Positions 6,821 through 14,363 of a DNA stretch of 15,762 bases are shown here, piece after piece. The DNA comes from CAYJLC01 sp964370735 (GTDB lineage: Bacteria; Bacillota; Clostridia; Oscillospirales; Butyricicoccaceae). The position numbers and the translations under genes are program-made. Position 1 is the first letter of the stretch; every line of letters starts with the position of its first letter. The stretch spans positions 1 through 15,762 of the forward strand of contig CAYJLC010000045.1 in NCBI GenBank assembly GCA_964370735.1. The letters are read 5' to 3'. Under the pieces are notes generated by a model. That model was not told the origin of the DNA and made no database searches. It saw only the letters and a program-made list of their open reading frames with translations.

Positions 6821-8176
6821 TTAACTTAGTGTAACACCTAAAATTAAAGTATAGAATAAAATTATTATTAAAACTATTGGACAAATAAATCTAATAGAAA
6901 AACTCCACACGTTTTTAAGCGCAAATTTAAAGCTACCACCTTGTTCAATTTCTAATATCGCATTTTCTGGTTTCCAAATAAATCCTACGAAAATCGACGT
7001 TAGTAATGCGCCTAGTGGAAGTGCTAGATTGTCTGTGAAAAATTCCATAAACGAACCGAGTGACATATAGCCTGCCTCATTAAACCAAGGAATATTAATC
7101 GCAACTGCACCTTGTGATAATGAATAACCGATACCAACTATAAATGCTAATATAGCAATGATTATAGTGGCTTTAAATCTCGATAATTTGAATTCTTCTG
7201 AAGCAAATGCAACTGTTCCTTCGATTATAGAAATGGCGCTTGTGAATGCTGCAAAAAATAGCAAAATGAAAAATAGTAATGCGAAGAATAGTCCGAAAGG
7301 CATTTGTTCGAAAACAGATGGCAACGCAATAAACGCAAATCCTGCACCCATACCCATATCAGTTCCTGTTGCAGTCACTGCTGGAATTATAGCAAACGCT
7401 GCTAAAAGAGCTACCATAGTATCAATTATACAGATAGACGTCGTACTTTTCACTAGATTTTCATTTTTCGCGACATACGAACCATAAGTTATCATAATGC
7501 TCATACCAAGAGAAAGAGAAAAGAATGCTTGCCCCATAGCCACTGCGACTGTTTCCATTGTTAAAGTCGATAAATCGAAAGTTAACATCAAGTCAATTCC
7601 TTCTTTTGCACCTTCAAGTGTTAGCGAGCGAATAGTAATGACTACTAAAATCACAAGTAAAATAGGCATTAAAAACTTCGATACTTTTTCTATTCCACTA
7701 GAAACTCCACGAATTATTACTAAAACACACAAAACTAAAAATAAAAATTGCCAAATAATCGGTTCGACCGATGAAGTGATTAAATTTACGAAATATGTGC
7801 TATGCCCACCTTGAAACTTTCCACCGAGAATATATTCGAAAATATATTTCATAACCCATCCACCAACGACACAATAATACGATGCAATTATAAATGCTGT
7901 TAACACCCCTAATTTCCCTATGAATGCGAATCGCTTATCTATCGCTTTAAATGTGCCCACGATGTTTTTGTGGGTGTGTCTACCTAATGATAACTCGGCA
8001 ATCATAACCGAAAAGCCTACAACCGCGATTATTAATAGGTACAGAAGAATAAAAGTCCCTCCACCGTTTGTTGCCACTTTACCGGGGAACTTCCAAATAT
8101 TCCCGAGTCCTACTGCCGAACCTGCAGCAGCTAGGATGAAACCTAAGTTACTAGTCCACTGGCCTCTTTTTTGCAT
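6821..8176 (-). CDS. Sodium-dependent transporter, neurotransmitter:sodium symporter (NSS/SNF) family
   Basis: An inner-membrane secondary transporter of 451 residues, the size of bacterial NSS proteins such as MhsT. These take up an amino acid (often hydrophobic or aromatic) with Na+. The family signature GSAVGLGNIWKFP is at 19-31, followed by NGGGTF. The TM6 region FFSLSLGMSIMITYGSY (218-234) carries the unwound substrate-binding helix. At least eleven hydrophobic helices follow the LeuT pattern, and the C-terminus ends in a final helix. The amino acid transported cannot be read with confidence. AAGGAGGAG (8190-8182) lies 5 bases before ATG 8176. It has its own strong promoter and is transcribed leftward, convergent with the pilin-like gene. 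Confidence 0.94.
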   Translation of the reverse strand: MQKRGQWTSNLGFILAAAGSAVGLGNIWKFPGKVATNGGGTFILLYLLIIAVVGFSVMIAELSLGRHTHKNIVGTFKAIDKRFAFIGKLGVLTAFIIASYYCVVGGWVMKYIFEYILGGKFQGGHSTYFVNLITSSVEPIIWQFLFLVLCVLVIIRGVSSGIEKVSKFLMPILLVILVVITIRSLTLEGAKEGIDLMLTFDLSTLTMETVAVAMGQAFFSLSLGMSIMITYGSYVAKNENLVKSTTSICIIDTMVALLAAFAIIPAVTATGTDMGMGAGFAFIALPSVFEQMPFGLFFALLFFILLFFAAFTSAISIIEGTVAFASEEFKLSRFKATIIIAILAFIVGIGYSLSQGAVAINIPWFNEAGYMSLGSFMEFFTDNLALPLGALLTSIFVGFIWKPENAILEIEQGGSFKFALKNVWSFSIRFICPIVLIIILFYTLILGVTLS

Positions 8177-8210
8177 AATAACTCCTCCTTAAATATTTTA
8201 TATACATAAA

Positions 8211-8239
8211 ATTATACTTCCAAATTATGGGAATGTCAA
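8211..8239 (-). promoter_or_regulatory. Promoter of the NSS symporter gene
   Basis: On the - strand, perfect TTGACA (8239-8234), 17-bp spacer, perfect TATAAT (8216-8211). This is a consensus sigma-A promoter and suggests strong basal expression. The leader is about 28 bases and no hairpin is seen in it. Confidence 0.88.
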
Positions 8240-8345
8240 GTGTAGATTTTAAATTTTATGTCTTTTTTTGGTTATTATGCTATTTTTAGTAGTAATTATT
8301 ACATTATCAATAAGTAAAAATAACTAGTTTTTATATTATAGTTTC

Positions 8346-8376
8346 AAAAAAAGAAAACCCTGATTTACAGGGTTTT
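8346..8376 (-). terminator. Terminator of the uracil permease gene
   Basis: On the - strand, a perfect 9-bp stem (CAGGGTTTT/AAAACCCTG, 8376-8368 and 8362-8354) with a 5-base loop and a T-rich tail (8353-8346). It begins right after the uraA stop. Confidence 0.88.
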
Positions 8377-8380
8377 TACT

Positions 8381-9646
8381 TTAGTTGTTTGTTAGTCCTA
8401 ATTTTTCACCAATGTAGAATAATACACTTAAAAACACAGCAGTAATAGCTGCTAAAGTCATTCCTTTAATAGCAAAATCTGCAATTGTAATTGTTAGACC
8501 AGAAAGCCCAGCCACAAGAACAACAGATGTTAAAACTAGGTTTTTAGATTTTGTGTAGTCAACTTTTTGGTCAACTAAAAGTCTAATACCAGAAGTACCA
8601 ATCATTCCATAAAGTAAGAAAGTTACACCACCGATAACATTACCAGGAATTGTACTGATTAATGCTGAAAATGGACCTACAAAAGACATAATTATAGATA
8701 AAACAGCAGCACCACCGATAACTTGTACCGAATATACGCCAGTAACAGCCATAACACCGATGTTTTCCCCATAAGTAGTAGTAGGAACAGAACCGATTAA
8801 TCCTGAGATTGCAGAAGAAAAGTTATCTGCAAATAACGAACGGTCAAGTCCTGGGTCTTTGATTAAATCTCTATCAACGATTTTAGAAGTTACTAGCTGA
8901 TGTCCTACATGTTCTGGAATTACTACAAGTAAAACTGGTAGCATAATTAAAATTGCTTTTAAATCAAATTTTGGGAAAGTAAAAGCAGGGATTGATAAAA
9001 TATCAGCAGCTAAAATAGGCGAAAAATCAACAGTGCCGAAAGCAATTGCAGAACCATATCCTAAAACCATTGCAATTAGTATTGGAATTACTGATAAAAA
9101 TCCTTTGAACATAACGCTTCCGATGATTGCTACGCCTAAAGTTATCGCAAAAATCGTGATATCAACCCAAGACATAGAGTCTGTCATGATATTAGCACCG
9201 ATAGAACCACCAGAAACTGTGAAACTTGCAAGTTCCAGTCCGATTAATGCAACAACAGGACCCATAGCAGCAGGTGGTAATATAACATCAATCCATTTTG
9301 TGCCGAATTTTTTGATGGATAATGCCATGATACAACCAACAGCTCCGACAACCACGAAACCGCCTAAAGCGTATTCAAAACCTAATTCTGGGTCGGCTAT
9401 TATGAGCGTTGTGGGTGCGATGAATGCAAAACTTGAACCTAAATAAGCAGGCGCCTTGCCTTTTGTGATAAGAATGAATAAAAGTGTACCAACACCATTC
9501 ATAAATAACACGATAGATGGGTCTATACCGAAAACGATTGGCACTAATACCGAAGCGCCGAACATTGCGAAAAGATGCTGGATACTAAGAGGTAGCATCT
9601 TTAGTAAAGGAAGTTTATCCTCTACGTTTATGATTTGTTTAGACAT
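8381..9646 (-). CDS. uraA: Uracil permease (UraA, nucleobase:cation symporter-2 family)
   Basis: A 14-helix NAT/NCS2 membrane transporter for uracil uptake, 421 residues. Against E. coli UraA the substrate-contact motifs are in register: GSSFAF with F73, IPEHVGH with E245 and H249 (E241 and H245 in E. coli), and GSVPTTTYGENIGVMAVTGVYS with E294 (E290 in E. coli). These favour uracil over xanthine or uric acid. ATG 9646 is chosen because GGAGG lies 5 bases upstream; a TTG start at 9658 would overlap that site. It is a single gene with its own consensus promoter and terminator. No pyrimidine gene and no PyrR-type attenuator is visible in the short leader, so control, if any, is elsewhere. Confidence 0.94.
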   Translation of the reverse strand: MSKQIINVEDKLPLLKMLPLSIQHLFAMFGASVLVPIVFGIDPSIVLFMNGVGTLLFILITKGKAPAYLGSSFAFIAPTTLIIADPELGFEYALGGFVVVGAVGCIMALSIKKFGTKWIDVILPPAAMGPVVALIGLELASFTVSGGSIGANIMTDSMSWVDITIFAITLGVAIIGSVMFKGFLSVIPILIAMVLGYGSAIAFGTVDFSPILAADILSIPAFTFPKFDLKAILIMLPVLLVVIPEHVGHQLVTSKIVDRDLIKDPGLDRSLFADNFSSAISGLIGSVPTTTYGENIGVMAVTGVYSVQVIGGAAVLSIIMSFVGPFSALISTIPGNVIGGVTFLLYGMIGTSGIRLLVDQKVDYTKSKNLVLTSVVLVAGLSGLTITIADFAIKGMTLAAITAVFLSVLFYIGEKLGLTNN

Positions 9647-9677
9647 GTTGTCCTCCAATAAAATATATTTCTTGAAT

Positions 9678-9706
9678 ATTCTAGAGCATTTTACTTAAAA
9701 TGTCAA
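9678..9706 (-). promoter_or_regulatory. Promoter of uraA
   Basis: On the - strand, perfect TTGACA (9706-9701), 17-bp spacer, TAGAAT (9683-9678; 5 of 6). The transcript would start about 25 bases before the ATG, leaving no room for an attenuator. Confidence 0.85.
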
Positions 9707-9723
9707 GAAAAAATTAAATATCA

Positions 9724-9753
9724 AAAGCCCTGCTAACAATTTAGCAAGGCTTT
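9724..9753 (-). terminator. Terminator of the small secreted-protein gene
   Basis: A 13-bp stem (9724-9736 with 9741-9753) and a 4-base loop. The only imperfect pair is U-G in - strand RNA, but C-A in + strand RNA. The tail on the - strand is TTTTGATATTTAATTTTTT, partly interrupted. It lies 31 bases after the stop and separates this gene from the uraA promoter. Confidence 0.8.
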
Positions 9754-9784
9754 AACATCCGTTTATTGTGAGATAAAATTAAAG

Positions 9785-10213
9785 TTAAACAACTTGATTA
9801 TAATTTTTTGCGATACCTTTGTCGGCACGAGCCGCAACATTTGCTTCGCGTTCAGCTTTTTTTTCAGCTATATCTAAAGCCTTTTCTGCTTTTAATTCAT
9901 CAAATTTAGCAGAAAATTTTTCTAAAATTGCAGAAATTTCTTCTTCAGTTTTTCCACTTTCCAAAAGCTTTTCTGTCATTTTTGCCTTTGCTTCTTCAAA
10001 TGCAGCACCTTTAGCTTCGAATTCGATTTTCATAGCGTCTATCATTGCACTTTTTTCTGCCATTTCAGCAAGTTTAGCCTCTTTGTCAAAATTTATAGTG
10101 ATATTAGGCTTTCCTGACTCGATTGTTTCGATTGGTTCTGCTGCTAATGCTGTTGTTCCTCCGATTGCAAGAATACCTGCAAGTGTCATTGATGCGATTT
10201 TAGTTTTGAACAT
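9785..10213 (-). CDS. Small secreted, helical, highly charged protein of unknown function
   Basis: A 142-residue protein I cannot assign to a family. It starts with a clear Sec signal peptide (MFKTKIASMTLAGILAIGG, then TALA-AEP; cleavage likely after A24 or A25). The mature part, about 117 residues, is almost all Lys, Glu, Ala, Asp, Met and Ile/Leu in heptad-like runs (about 43-130), so it should be a long helix or helical bundle. It has no cysteine and ends in a less charged tail, NYNQVV. AAAGGAG lies 7 bases before ATG 10213. It is divergent from the two-component system. Its promoter has a TATACT -10 but no usable -35, and the 11-bp repeat array sits at that place, so it is probably a target of that regulator. 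Possibilities include an envelope-stress or metal-binding periplasmic-type chaperone, but nothing in the sequence proves either. Confidence 0.8.
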   Translation of the reverse strand: MFKTKIASMTLAGILAIGGTTALAAEPIETIESGKPNITINFDKEAKLAEMAEKSAMIDAMKIEFEAKGAAFEEAKAKMTEKLLESGKTEEEISAILEKFSAKFDELKAEKALDIAEKKAEREANVAARADKGIAKNYNQVV

Positions 10214-10262
10214 AATAGTTCTCCTTTCTTTCAGGGCTTTGTTTTGTGTTCCCTGTGAATTA

Positions 10263-10268
10263 AGTATA
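10263..10268 (-). promoter_or_regulatory. -10 box of the secreted-protein promoter
   Basis: TATACT on the - strand (10268-10263). The hexamer 17 bases upstream (TGATTT) matches TTGACA at only one position, so the promoter should need an activator. The leader to the ATG at 10213 is about 43 bases. Confidence 0.5.
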
Positions 10269-10282
10269 CTACAATGGTCAGT

Positions 10283-10326
10283 GGAAAATCATCGGTTAAA
10301 AATAGGCAAAACATAGGTAAATTTAT
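10283..10326. promoter_or_regulatory. Operator-like array: four direct repeats with an 11-bp period
   Basis: Units start at 10283, 10294, 10305 and 10316 with no gaps. G is invariant at positions 1 and 2, A at positions 5 and 6; the consensus is about GGNAAANNATA. A direct repeat with an 11-bp period is the known binding geometry of OmpR/PhoB-family winged-helix regulators, which bind head-to-tail along one face of the DNA. The array ends 14 bases upstream of the -10 of the leftward secreted-protein gene, where a -35 would be, and 8 bases before the -35 of the rightward regulator gene. It is therefore placed to activate both. Binding by the adjacent regulator is inference. Confidence 0.6.
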
Positions 10327-10334
10327 TTTATGGC

Positions 10335-10363
10335 TTTAAATATTTTTTAAACTGTGTTATTAT
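10335..10363 (+). promoter_or_regulatory. Promoter of the two-component operon
   Basis: TTTAAA (10335-10340, 4 of 6), 17-bp spacer and TATTAT (10358-10363, 5 of 6) with an extended TG at 10355-10356. It is weaker than the promoters of the transporter genes and lies just downstream of the 11-bp array, as expected of a positively autoregulated gene. Confidence 0.5.
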
Positions 10364-10381
10364 TTATTTAGAGGTGATTTT

Positions 10382-11059
10382 ATGAAAATATATGTAGCAG
10401 ACGATGAAAAAGCCATTAGAGATATTATCAGTGGTTTTTTAAAAAATAGTGGATATGATGTTATATCATTTGAAAATGGCGATGATTTAAGAGAAGAATT
10501 TATGAAAAATCCATCGGATATGGTTATATTAGATGTTTGTATGCCGGGGACAGACGGTGTGACTCTTTGCTCTCAAATAAGAGAACAAAACAATGTGCCT
10601 ATTATAATAGTGTCGGCAAAAGACAATGAACTCGATAGAATTACAGGTATAACAATGGGTGCTGACGATTATTTGGTTAAACCATTTGCTCCTATGGAAC
10701 TTGTGGCAAGAGTTAATTCAATTTTTCGAAGAATGTCCTTTAGCGATGTGACAAAATCAAAAAACATTCTCTCTTATGGTAATATTGAAATCGATATCGC
10801 TATGAAAAAATGCACTGTAAACGGAGAAAAATTCGATGTAACCCCAACAGAATTCGGATTGCTAGCATATATGTTTGAACATTCTGACAAAGCAGTTTCT
10901 AGAGAAGAACTATTAAAAAATGTTTGGAAATTTGATTATGAAGTAGATACAAAGGCTTGCGACGATGTGTTGAAACGACTTCGTAAAAAACTTATAAAAA
11001 CAACTGTCAGAATATCTTCTGTGTGGGGATTTGGATTTAAACTAGAGATGGAGGAATGA
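10382..11059 (+). CDS. OmpR/PhoB-family response regulator
   Basis: A 225-residue DNA-binding regulator. The receiver domain (1-115) has the acidic pair at D7-D8, phosphoacceptor D51 in VILDVCMP, S78 as the switch residue and K100 in VKPFAP. The OmpR-type winged-helix domain (about 125-222) ends in SSVWGFGFKL, a variant of the usual R-x-x-G-Y-x-F/L motif. GAGGTG (10371-10376) lies 5 bases before the ATG. The stop TGA ends one base before the kinase ATG, so the pair is translationally coupled and almost surely cognate. The divergent array of 11-bp repeats is its most likely binding site. The signal is unknown. Confidence 0.95.
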   Translation: MKIYVADDEKAIRDIISGFLKNSGYDVISFENGDDLREEFMKNPSDMVILDVCMPGTDGVTLCSQIREQNNVPIIIVSAKDNELDRITGITMGADDYLVKPFAPMELVARVNSIFRRMSFSDVTKSKNILSYGNIEIDIAMKKCTVNGEKFDVTPTEFGLLAYMFEHSDKAVSREELLKNVWKFDYEVDTKACDDVLKRLRKKLIKTTVRISSVWGFGFKLEMEE

Positions 11060-11060
11060 T

Positions 11061-12452
11061 ATGTTGCCTATAAGAAAAAGAATATCAAGACCATTTCTTG
11101 CTATAATAATTCTAATTCCGATAACGATTTTAATTTTATTTAATGTCATTGTATCGGTTTACACCAAATCACAAGCCGAGGAAGATTTGCTAAATGCAGT
11201 AGAAGAAATTGCTCAAAACCTAGAAACTAACAATGAGCTAGATAATATTTTACCTAATAAACCTAATGTGTCACAGTCTAGCATAACAGAAGACTCTTTA
11301 AGCCAAACAGTGCCTAACATATCGTTTCTTTTAAAAAACCAAAATCGAATTGCATCAGCCGAGCTTGTTATATTTAATAGAAATGGTGAAATATCTAGGC
11401 TTTTTAATACCGAAACATTCGTTACGTCTGAATTAGCCGACTTGATTTATGAAGAAACTGAAGGCTTAAACTATAATGAAATCGGAACAGTAAGGTATGA
11501 AGGGGATAGCTATTATGTCCTTGAAGTGGAATATATAAGCCAAACTTTAGCAAATAAAGTCGTTTATGTTTCAAAAGGCTTACTTATTAATGAATTTGTC
11601 GCTATGATAAATATTGTGTTGATTATTGTATCAATTGTGATTACACTCATAGCTTTAATTGTTTCTACAAGAGTTACAAATGCTATTGCAAGGCCTATTG
11701 AATTTTTGACTTCGCAGGTTTTGAATATGAAATCTGATGAAATACTTGTTATCGATAATAAAAGTGACAGCATTGAACTGCAAAATCTAACAGCCGAAAT
11801 AAATGCACTTAATACACGAATTTATAAATTCAATGAGTCACAAAAGCATTTTTTACACAATGCATCTCACGAGTTGCGAACACCACTTATGAGCATACAA
11901 GGCTATGCTGACGGCATTGAAATGGGCGTTTTTTCTGATGCGAAGGGGACTGCTCATTTAATTTCAGACCAAACAAAAAGGCTTACAAAACTTGTAGATA
12001 GTCTTTTATCTCTAGCGCGAGCAGAGAATTTTAATTCAAATAAAAAGCTTTTAAAATTAAATTTAAGCGAAAGTTTATTGGAGTTAATAAATAGCTATAA
12101 TGGTTATGCTGTGTCGAGCAATATTGAAATAAAATTGGATATTTTGCCTAATATATATGCAATATCAAATAGCGAACTGCTTTCTGGTTCAGTTGGTAAT
12201 ATTATTTCAAATGCCATTAGATATGCAAAAACTTCTGTCACTATTTCTCTTAAAACAAATGAAAAACATGCCATAATCACAGTTAGAGATGATGGGGATG
12301 GAATAAAAAACATAGAAAATATTTTCGATAGATTTTCTAAAGGCGAAAACGGAAATTTCGGTTTAGGTCTTTCCATTGCAAAAACTTCTGTCGAAATGAT
12401 GAATGGTGATATTAATGTTTTTAATGATAATGGTGCAGTTTTTGAGATATAA
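11061..12452 (+). CDS. Membrane sensor histidine kinase (HAMP, HisKA, HATPase_c)
   Basis: A 463-residue kinase, partner of the regulator just upstream. Membrane helix 1 is at about 13-34. An extracytoplasmic sensor loop of about 145 residues (35-180, acidic, with a VIFNRNGEI stretch like a Cache/PAS fold) follows. Membrane helix 2 is at about 181-203, then HAMP (204-255). The dimerisation helix has SHELRTPLMSIQGY with phosphoacceptor H270. The ATPase domain has the N box GNIISNAIRYA (379-389), the G1 box DDGDGI (410-415), FDRFSKG (422-428) and the G2 box GLGLSIA (434-440). All catalytic boxes are intact. GGAGG (11050-11054) inside the end of the regulator gene is its ribosome binding site. 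No clear terminator follows; readthrough into the GGDEF gene is possible. Confidence 0.95.
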   Translation: MLPIRKRISRPFLAIIILIPITILILFNVIVSVYTKSQAEEDLLNAVEEIAQNLETNNELDNILPNKPNVSQSSITEDSLSQTVPNISFLLKNQNRIASAELVIFNRNGEISRLFNTETFVTSELADLIYEETEGLNYNEIGTVRYEGDSYYVLEVEYISQTLANKVVYVSKGLLINEFVAMINIVLIIVSIVITLIALIVSTRVTNAIARPIEFLTSQVLNMKSDEILVIDNKSDSIELQNLTAEINALNTRIYKFNESQKHFLHNASHELRTPLMSIQGYADGIEMGVFSDAKGTAHLISDQTKRLTKLVDSLLSLARAENFNSNKKLLKLNLSESLLELINSYNGYAVSSNIEIKLDILPNIYAISNSELLSGSVGNIISNAIRYAKTSVTISLKTNEKHAIITVRDDGDGIKNIENIFDRFSKGENGNFGLGLSIAKTSVEMMNGDINVFNDNGAVFEI

Positions 12453-12509
12453 TTATCTGAGCAGTATCCTTAAAATCATGCATAAAAATTAATATAATAA
12501 AAATAATTG

Positions 12510-12539
12510 TTGAAACTGTGATACACTTTCTGTTATAAT
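12510..12539 (+). promoter_or_regulatory. Promoter of the diguanylate cyclase gene
   Basis: TTGAAA (12510-12515, 5 of 6), 18-bp spacer and perfect TATAAT (12534-12539) with an extended TG (12531-12532). It gives a leader of about 78 bases to ATG 12624, longer than for other genes here. Confidence 0.75.
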
Positions 12540-12559
12540 AGAGTTATGTATTTTATGAA

Positions 12560-12572
12560 TTAGTATAACTAA
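12560..12572. promoter_or_regulatory. Inverted repeat in the leader of the diguanylate cyclase gene
   Basis: TTAGT, ATA, ACTAA: perfect 5-bp arms around 3 bases, starting about 14 bases after the predicted transcription start. It could be a repressor site or nothing; arms this short occur by chance in AT-rich DNA. Confidence 0.2.
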
Positions 12573-12623
12573 CGTATACAATATAGCTCTATCGAGCAAA
12601 TGAATATAATGGATGGTGGAAAT

Positions 12624-14279
12624 ATGACAAGAAAGTTATTTAACTTTTTTATTGGTTGTGTTGTCGTTTTAATTGCACTGTGTATCGCTTCATCTTTTCT
12701 TAATAACGAAAAAGATATGATTCTAACTTATGATGAAACAGGTATGACAAATCTTAACACATGGACATTAGAAGTAGACGGTGTGTCTGAGCAAATAGAA
12801 ATGACGGATTTTAGTCCCCAAGACACAAATTTTGAACCGTATAGTTTGACAAGCACAGTATCGACAAGTGAATATAAAAATCCTGTGATTGTACTCGAAA
12901 GTATGCATCAAGCTTTTACCGTTAGTGTAAATTCTGAGATTATCTATGAATTTGGACAAGATAGTAGCACATTTTTTTCCACTCCTAATGGTGGTATATG
13001 GCATTTTATAGAGTTACCTTCTGCCCTTGAAAATAATAACATAGAAATAGATATCGTTCCTAGTGATGATAAAACATCGATTGGTATAATATATATATAC
13101 TTAGCCGAAGAAAGTGACGCGTCTTTATTTTTAGTGTATGAAAACGCGATGAAATTGCTTATTTCGTCAATAATACTAATTATCGGTATTACTCTTGTAA
13201 TAACTCACTTTTTCATTTCAAAAGGGCTTAATAATAATAATTTAATATTGTATCTCGGTTTATTATCAACTAATATAGCGATTTGGCTGATTAGTGAATC
13301 TAATTTGCTACAATATTTTATTGGAGATACATTTATACTAGGAAATCTGCCTTATTGGTCGATACAATTATTGTTTATTCCTTTTATTCTTTATGTAGAT
13401 AGCATGTATACGCCATCTCATAAATCGATATCAAAATATTTCTGCGCTCTATTTATAGCTAATTTTATTGTATCTTCTGCGCTACATTTTGCAGGAATAT
13501 CATTTTATTATAACACATTACTTGTAGTGCATTTGCTTATGGTTGCTACTTTGCTATACTTTGTATTTTCTTTAATATATGAAGCCGTTGCCAAAAAGAA
13601 TAACGATGCAAGAATTATAATATTACAAATATCGTTTTTAATTCTTGCAGCTTTAGCAGAACTAGCTGTTTTCTACTTCGGTGATAGTATGAATTCAATA
13701 GGCGTGAGCCTTCAAACTGGGATGTTGCTTTATCTTATGGCGTGTATAATATCAACTTCTCTTAAATTAAGAAATATTTGGGCTGAAAGTATGCATACAG
13801 AATATTTAAGCAAAATTGCATATACAGATATGTTAACATCATTACTCAACAGACACGCGTTTGAAAGAGATATAAAAAGATTTAGCGAAAGTGACGATGA
13901 AACAAAGATAATAGTTACATTTGACCTCAATAATTTGAAGTATTTTAATGATAATATGGGGCATCAAACAGGCGATAATTATTTGATTTGGTTTGCTGAA
14001 TTAGCTCAGAAATATTTAGGCGAGTTTGGAAAATCTTATCGTATAGGTGGCGATGAATTCTCATCTATATTATATAATATACCATTTGAAGAATTAGAAA
14101 AAAGATTGCTTATTCTTCAAGAACAATTCAAAGACTTCGATGAAGGCAAGAAGTCTGGTGTTGCTATCGGATATGCACATTATGATAAAAACACTTACAC
14201 TAATATAATGGATTATCTTTATCATCTTGATGAATGTATGTTTAAAAACAAGTCGCTTATAAAGCGTAATTTAGATTAG
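12624..14279 (+). CDS. Membrane diguanylate cyclase: extracytoplasmic sensor, seven membrane helices, GGDEF
   Basis: This protein makes the second messenger c-di-GMP. Numbered from ATG 12624 (551 residues): a first helix at 7-27, a beta-rich extracytoplasmic domain at about 30-165, seven hydrophobic helices at about 176-380, then a GGDEF domain (about 395-551). The layout resembles the 7TMR-DISM sensor class, in which the outer domain often binds carbohydrate-like ligands. The cyclase domain has DMLTSLLNRHAF, FDLNNLKYFNDNMGHQTGD and an intact GGDEF at 475-479, so it should be active. The product-inhibition I-site (RxxD five residues before GGDEF) is absent; GEFG is there instead. The frame can start at ATG 12600 or 12609, but GGATGG/GGTGGA (12611-12620) favours 12624. 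No EAL domain or other partner is in the window. Confidence 0.93.
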   Translation: MTRKLFNFFIGCVVVLIALCIASSFLNNEKDMILTYDETGMTNLNTWTLEVDGVSEQIEMTDFSPQDTNFEPYSLTSTVSTSEYKNPVIVLESMHQAFTVSVNSEIIYEFGQDSSTFFSTPNGGIWHFIELPSALENNNIEIDIVPSDDKTSIGIIYIYLAEESDASLFLVYENAMKLLISSIILIIGITLVITHFFISKGLNNNNLILYLGLLSTNIAIWLISESNLLQYFIGDTFILGNLPYWSIQLLFIPFILYVDSMYTPSHKSISKYFCALFIANFIVSSALHFAGISFYYNTLLVVHLLMVATLLYFVFSLIYEAVAKKNNDARIIILQISFLILAALAELAVFYFGDSMNSIGVSLQTGMLLYLMACIISTSLKLRNIWAESMHTEYLSKIAYTDMLTSLLNRHAFERDIKRFSESDDETKIIVTFDLNNLKYFNDNMGHQTGDNYLIWFAELAQKYLGEFGKSYRIGGDEFSSILYNIPFEELEKRLLILQEQFKDFDEGKKSGVAIGYAHYDKNTYTNIMDYLYHLDECMFKNKSLIKRNLD

Positions 14280-14315
14280 GAGTTTACTAATAATTTAACT
14301 TCTAAACACAAATAA

Positions 14316-14346
14316 ATAGGGGCTGTCGCTATGCGACAGCCCCTAT
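14316..14346. terminator. Strong bidirectional terminator between the GGDEF gene and the beta-helix gene
   Basis: A perfect 14-bp stem (ATAGGGGCTGTCGC, 14316-14329; GCGACAGCCCCTAT, 14333-14346) with a 3-base loop, the most stable hairpin in the window. T-runs follow on the right (14356-14361) and A-rich sequence precedes on the left, so it can stop transcription both ways. Confidence 0.9.
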
Positions 14347-14363
14347 ATTATTTAGTTTTTTAA

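Noticed and set aside
7158..8192. Open frames on the + strand inside the symporter gene
   Set aside because: Antisense to a well-conserved membrane protein, with no start signals or recognisable domains.
9033..9446. Open frame of 137 codons on the + strand inside uraA
   Set aside because: Antisense of conserved transporter helices; no ribosome binding site.
9819..10316. A 165-residue + strand open frame rich in Ser and Ala
   Set aside because: It lies wholly opposite the secreted-protein gene and its promoter, has no ribosome binding site, and arises from the biased Lys/Glu/Ala codons of the other strand.
10283..10326. Short CRISPR-like or satellite repeat
   Set aside because: The units are 11 bp with no spacers, imperfect copies, and sit between two divergent promoters; an operator is the simpler reading.
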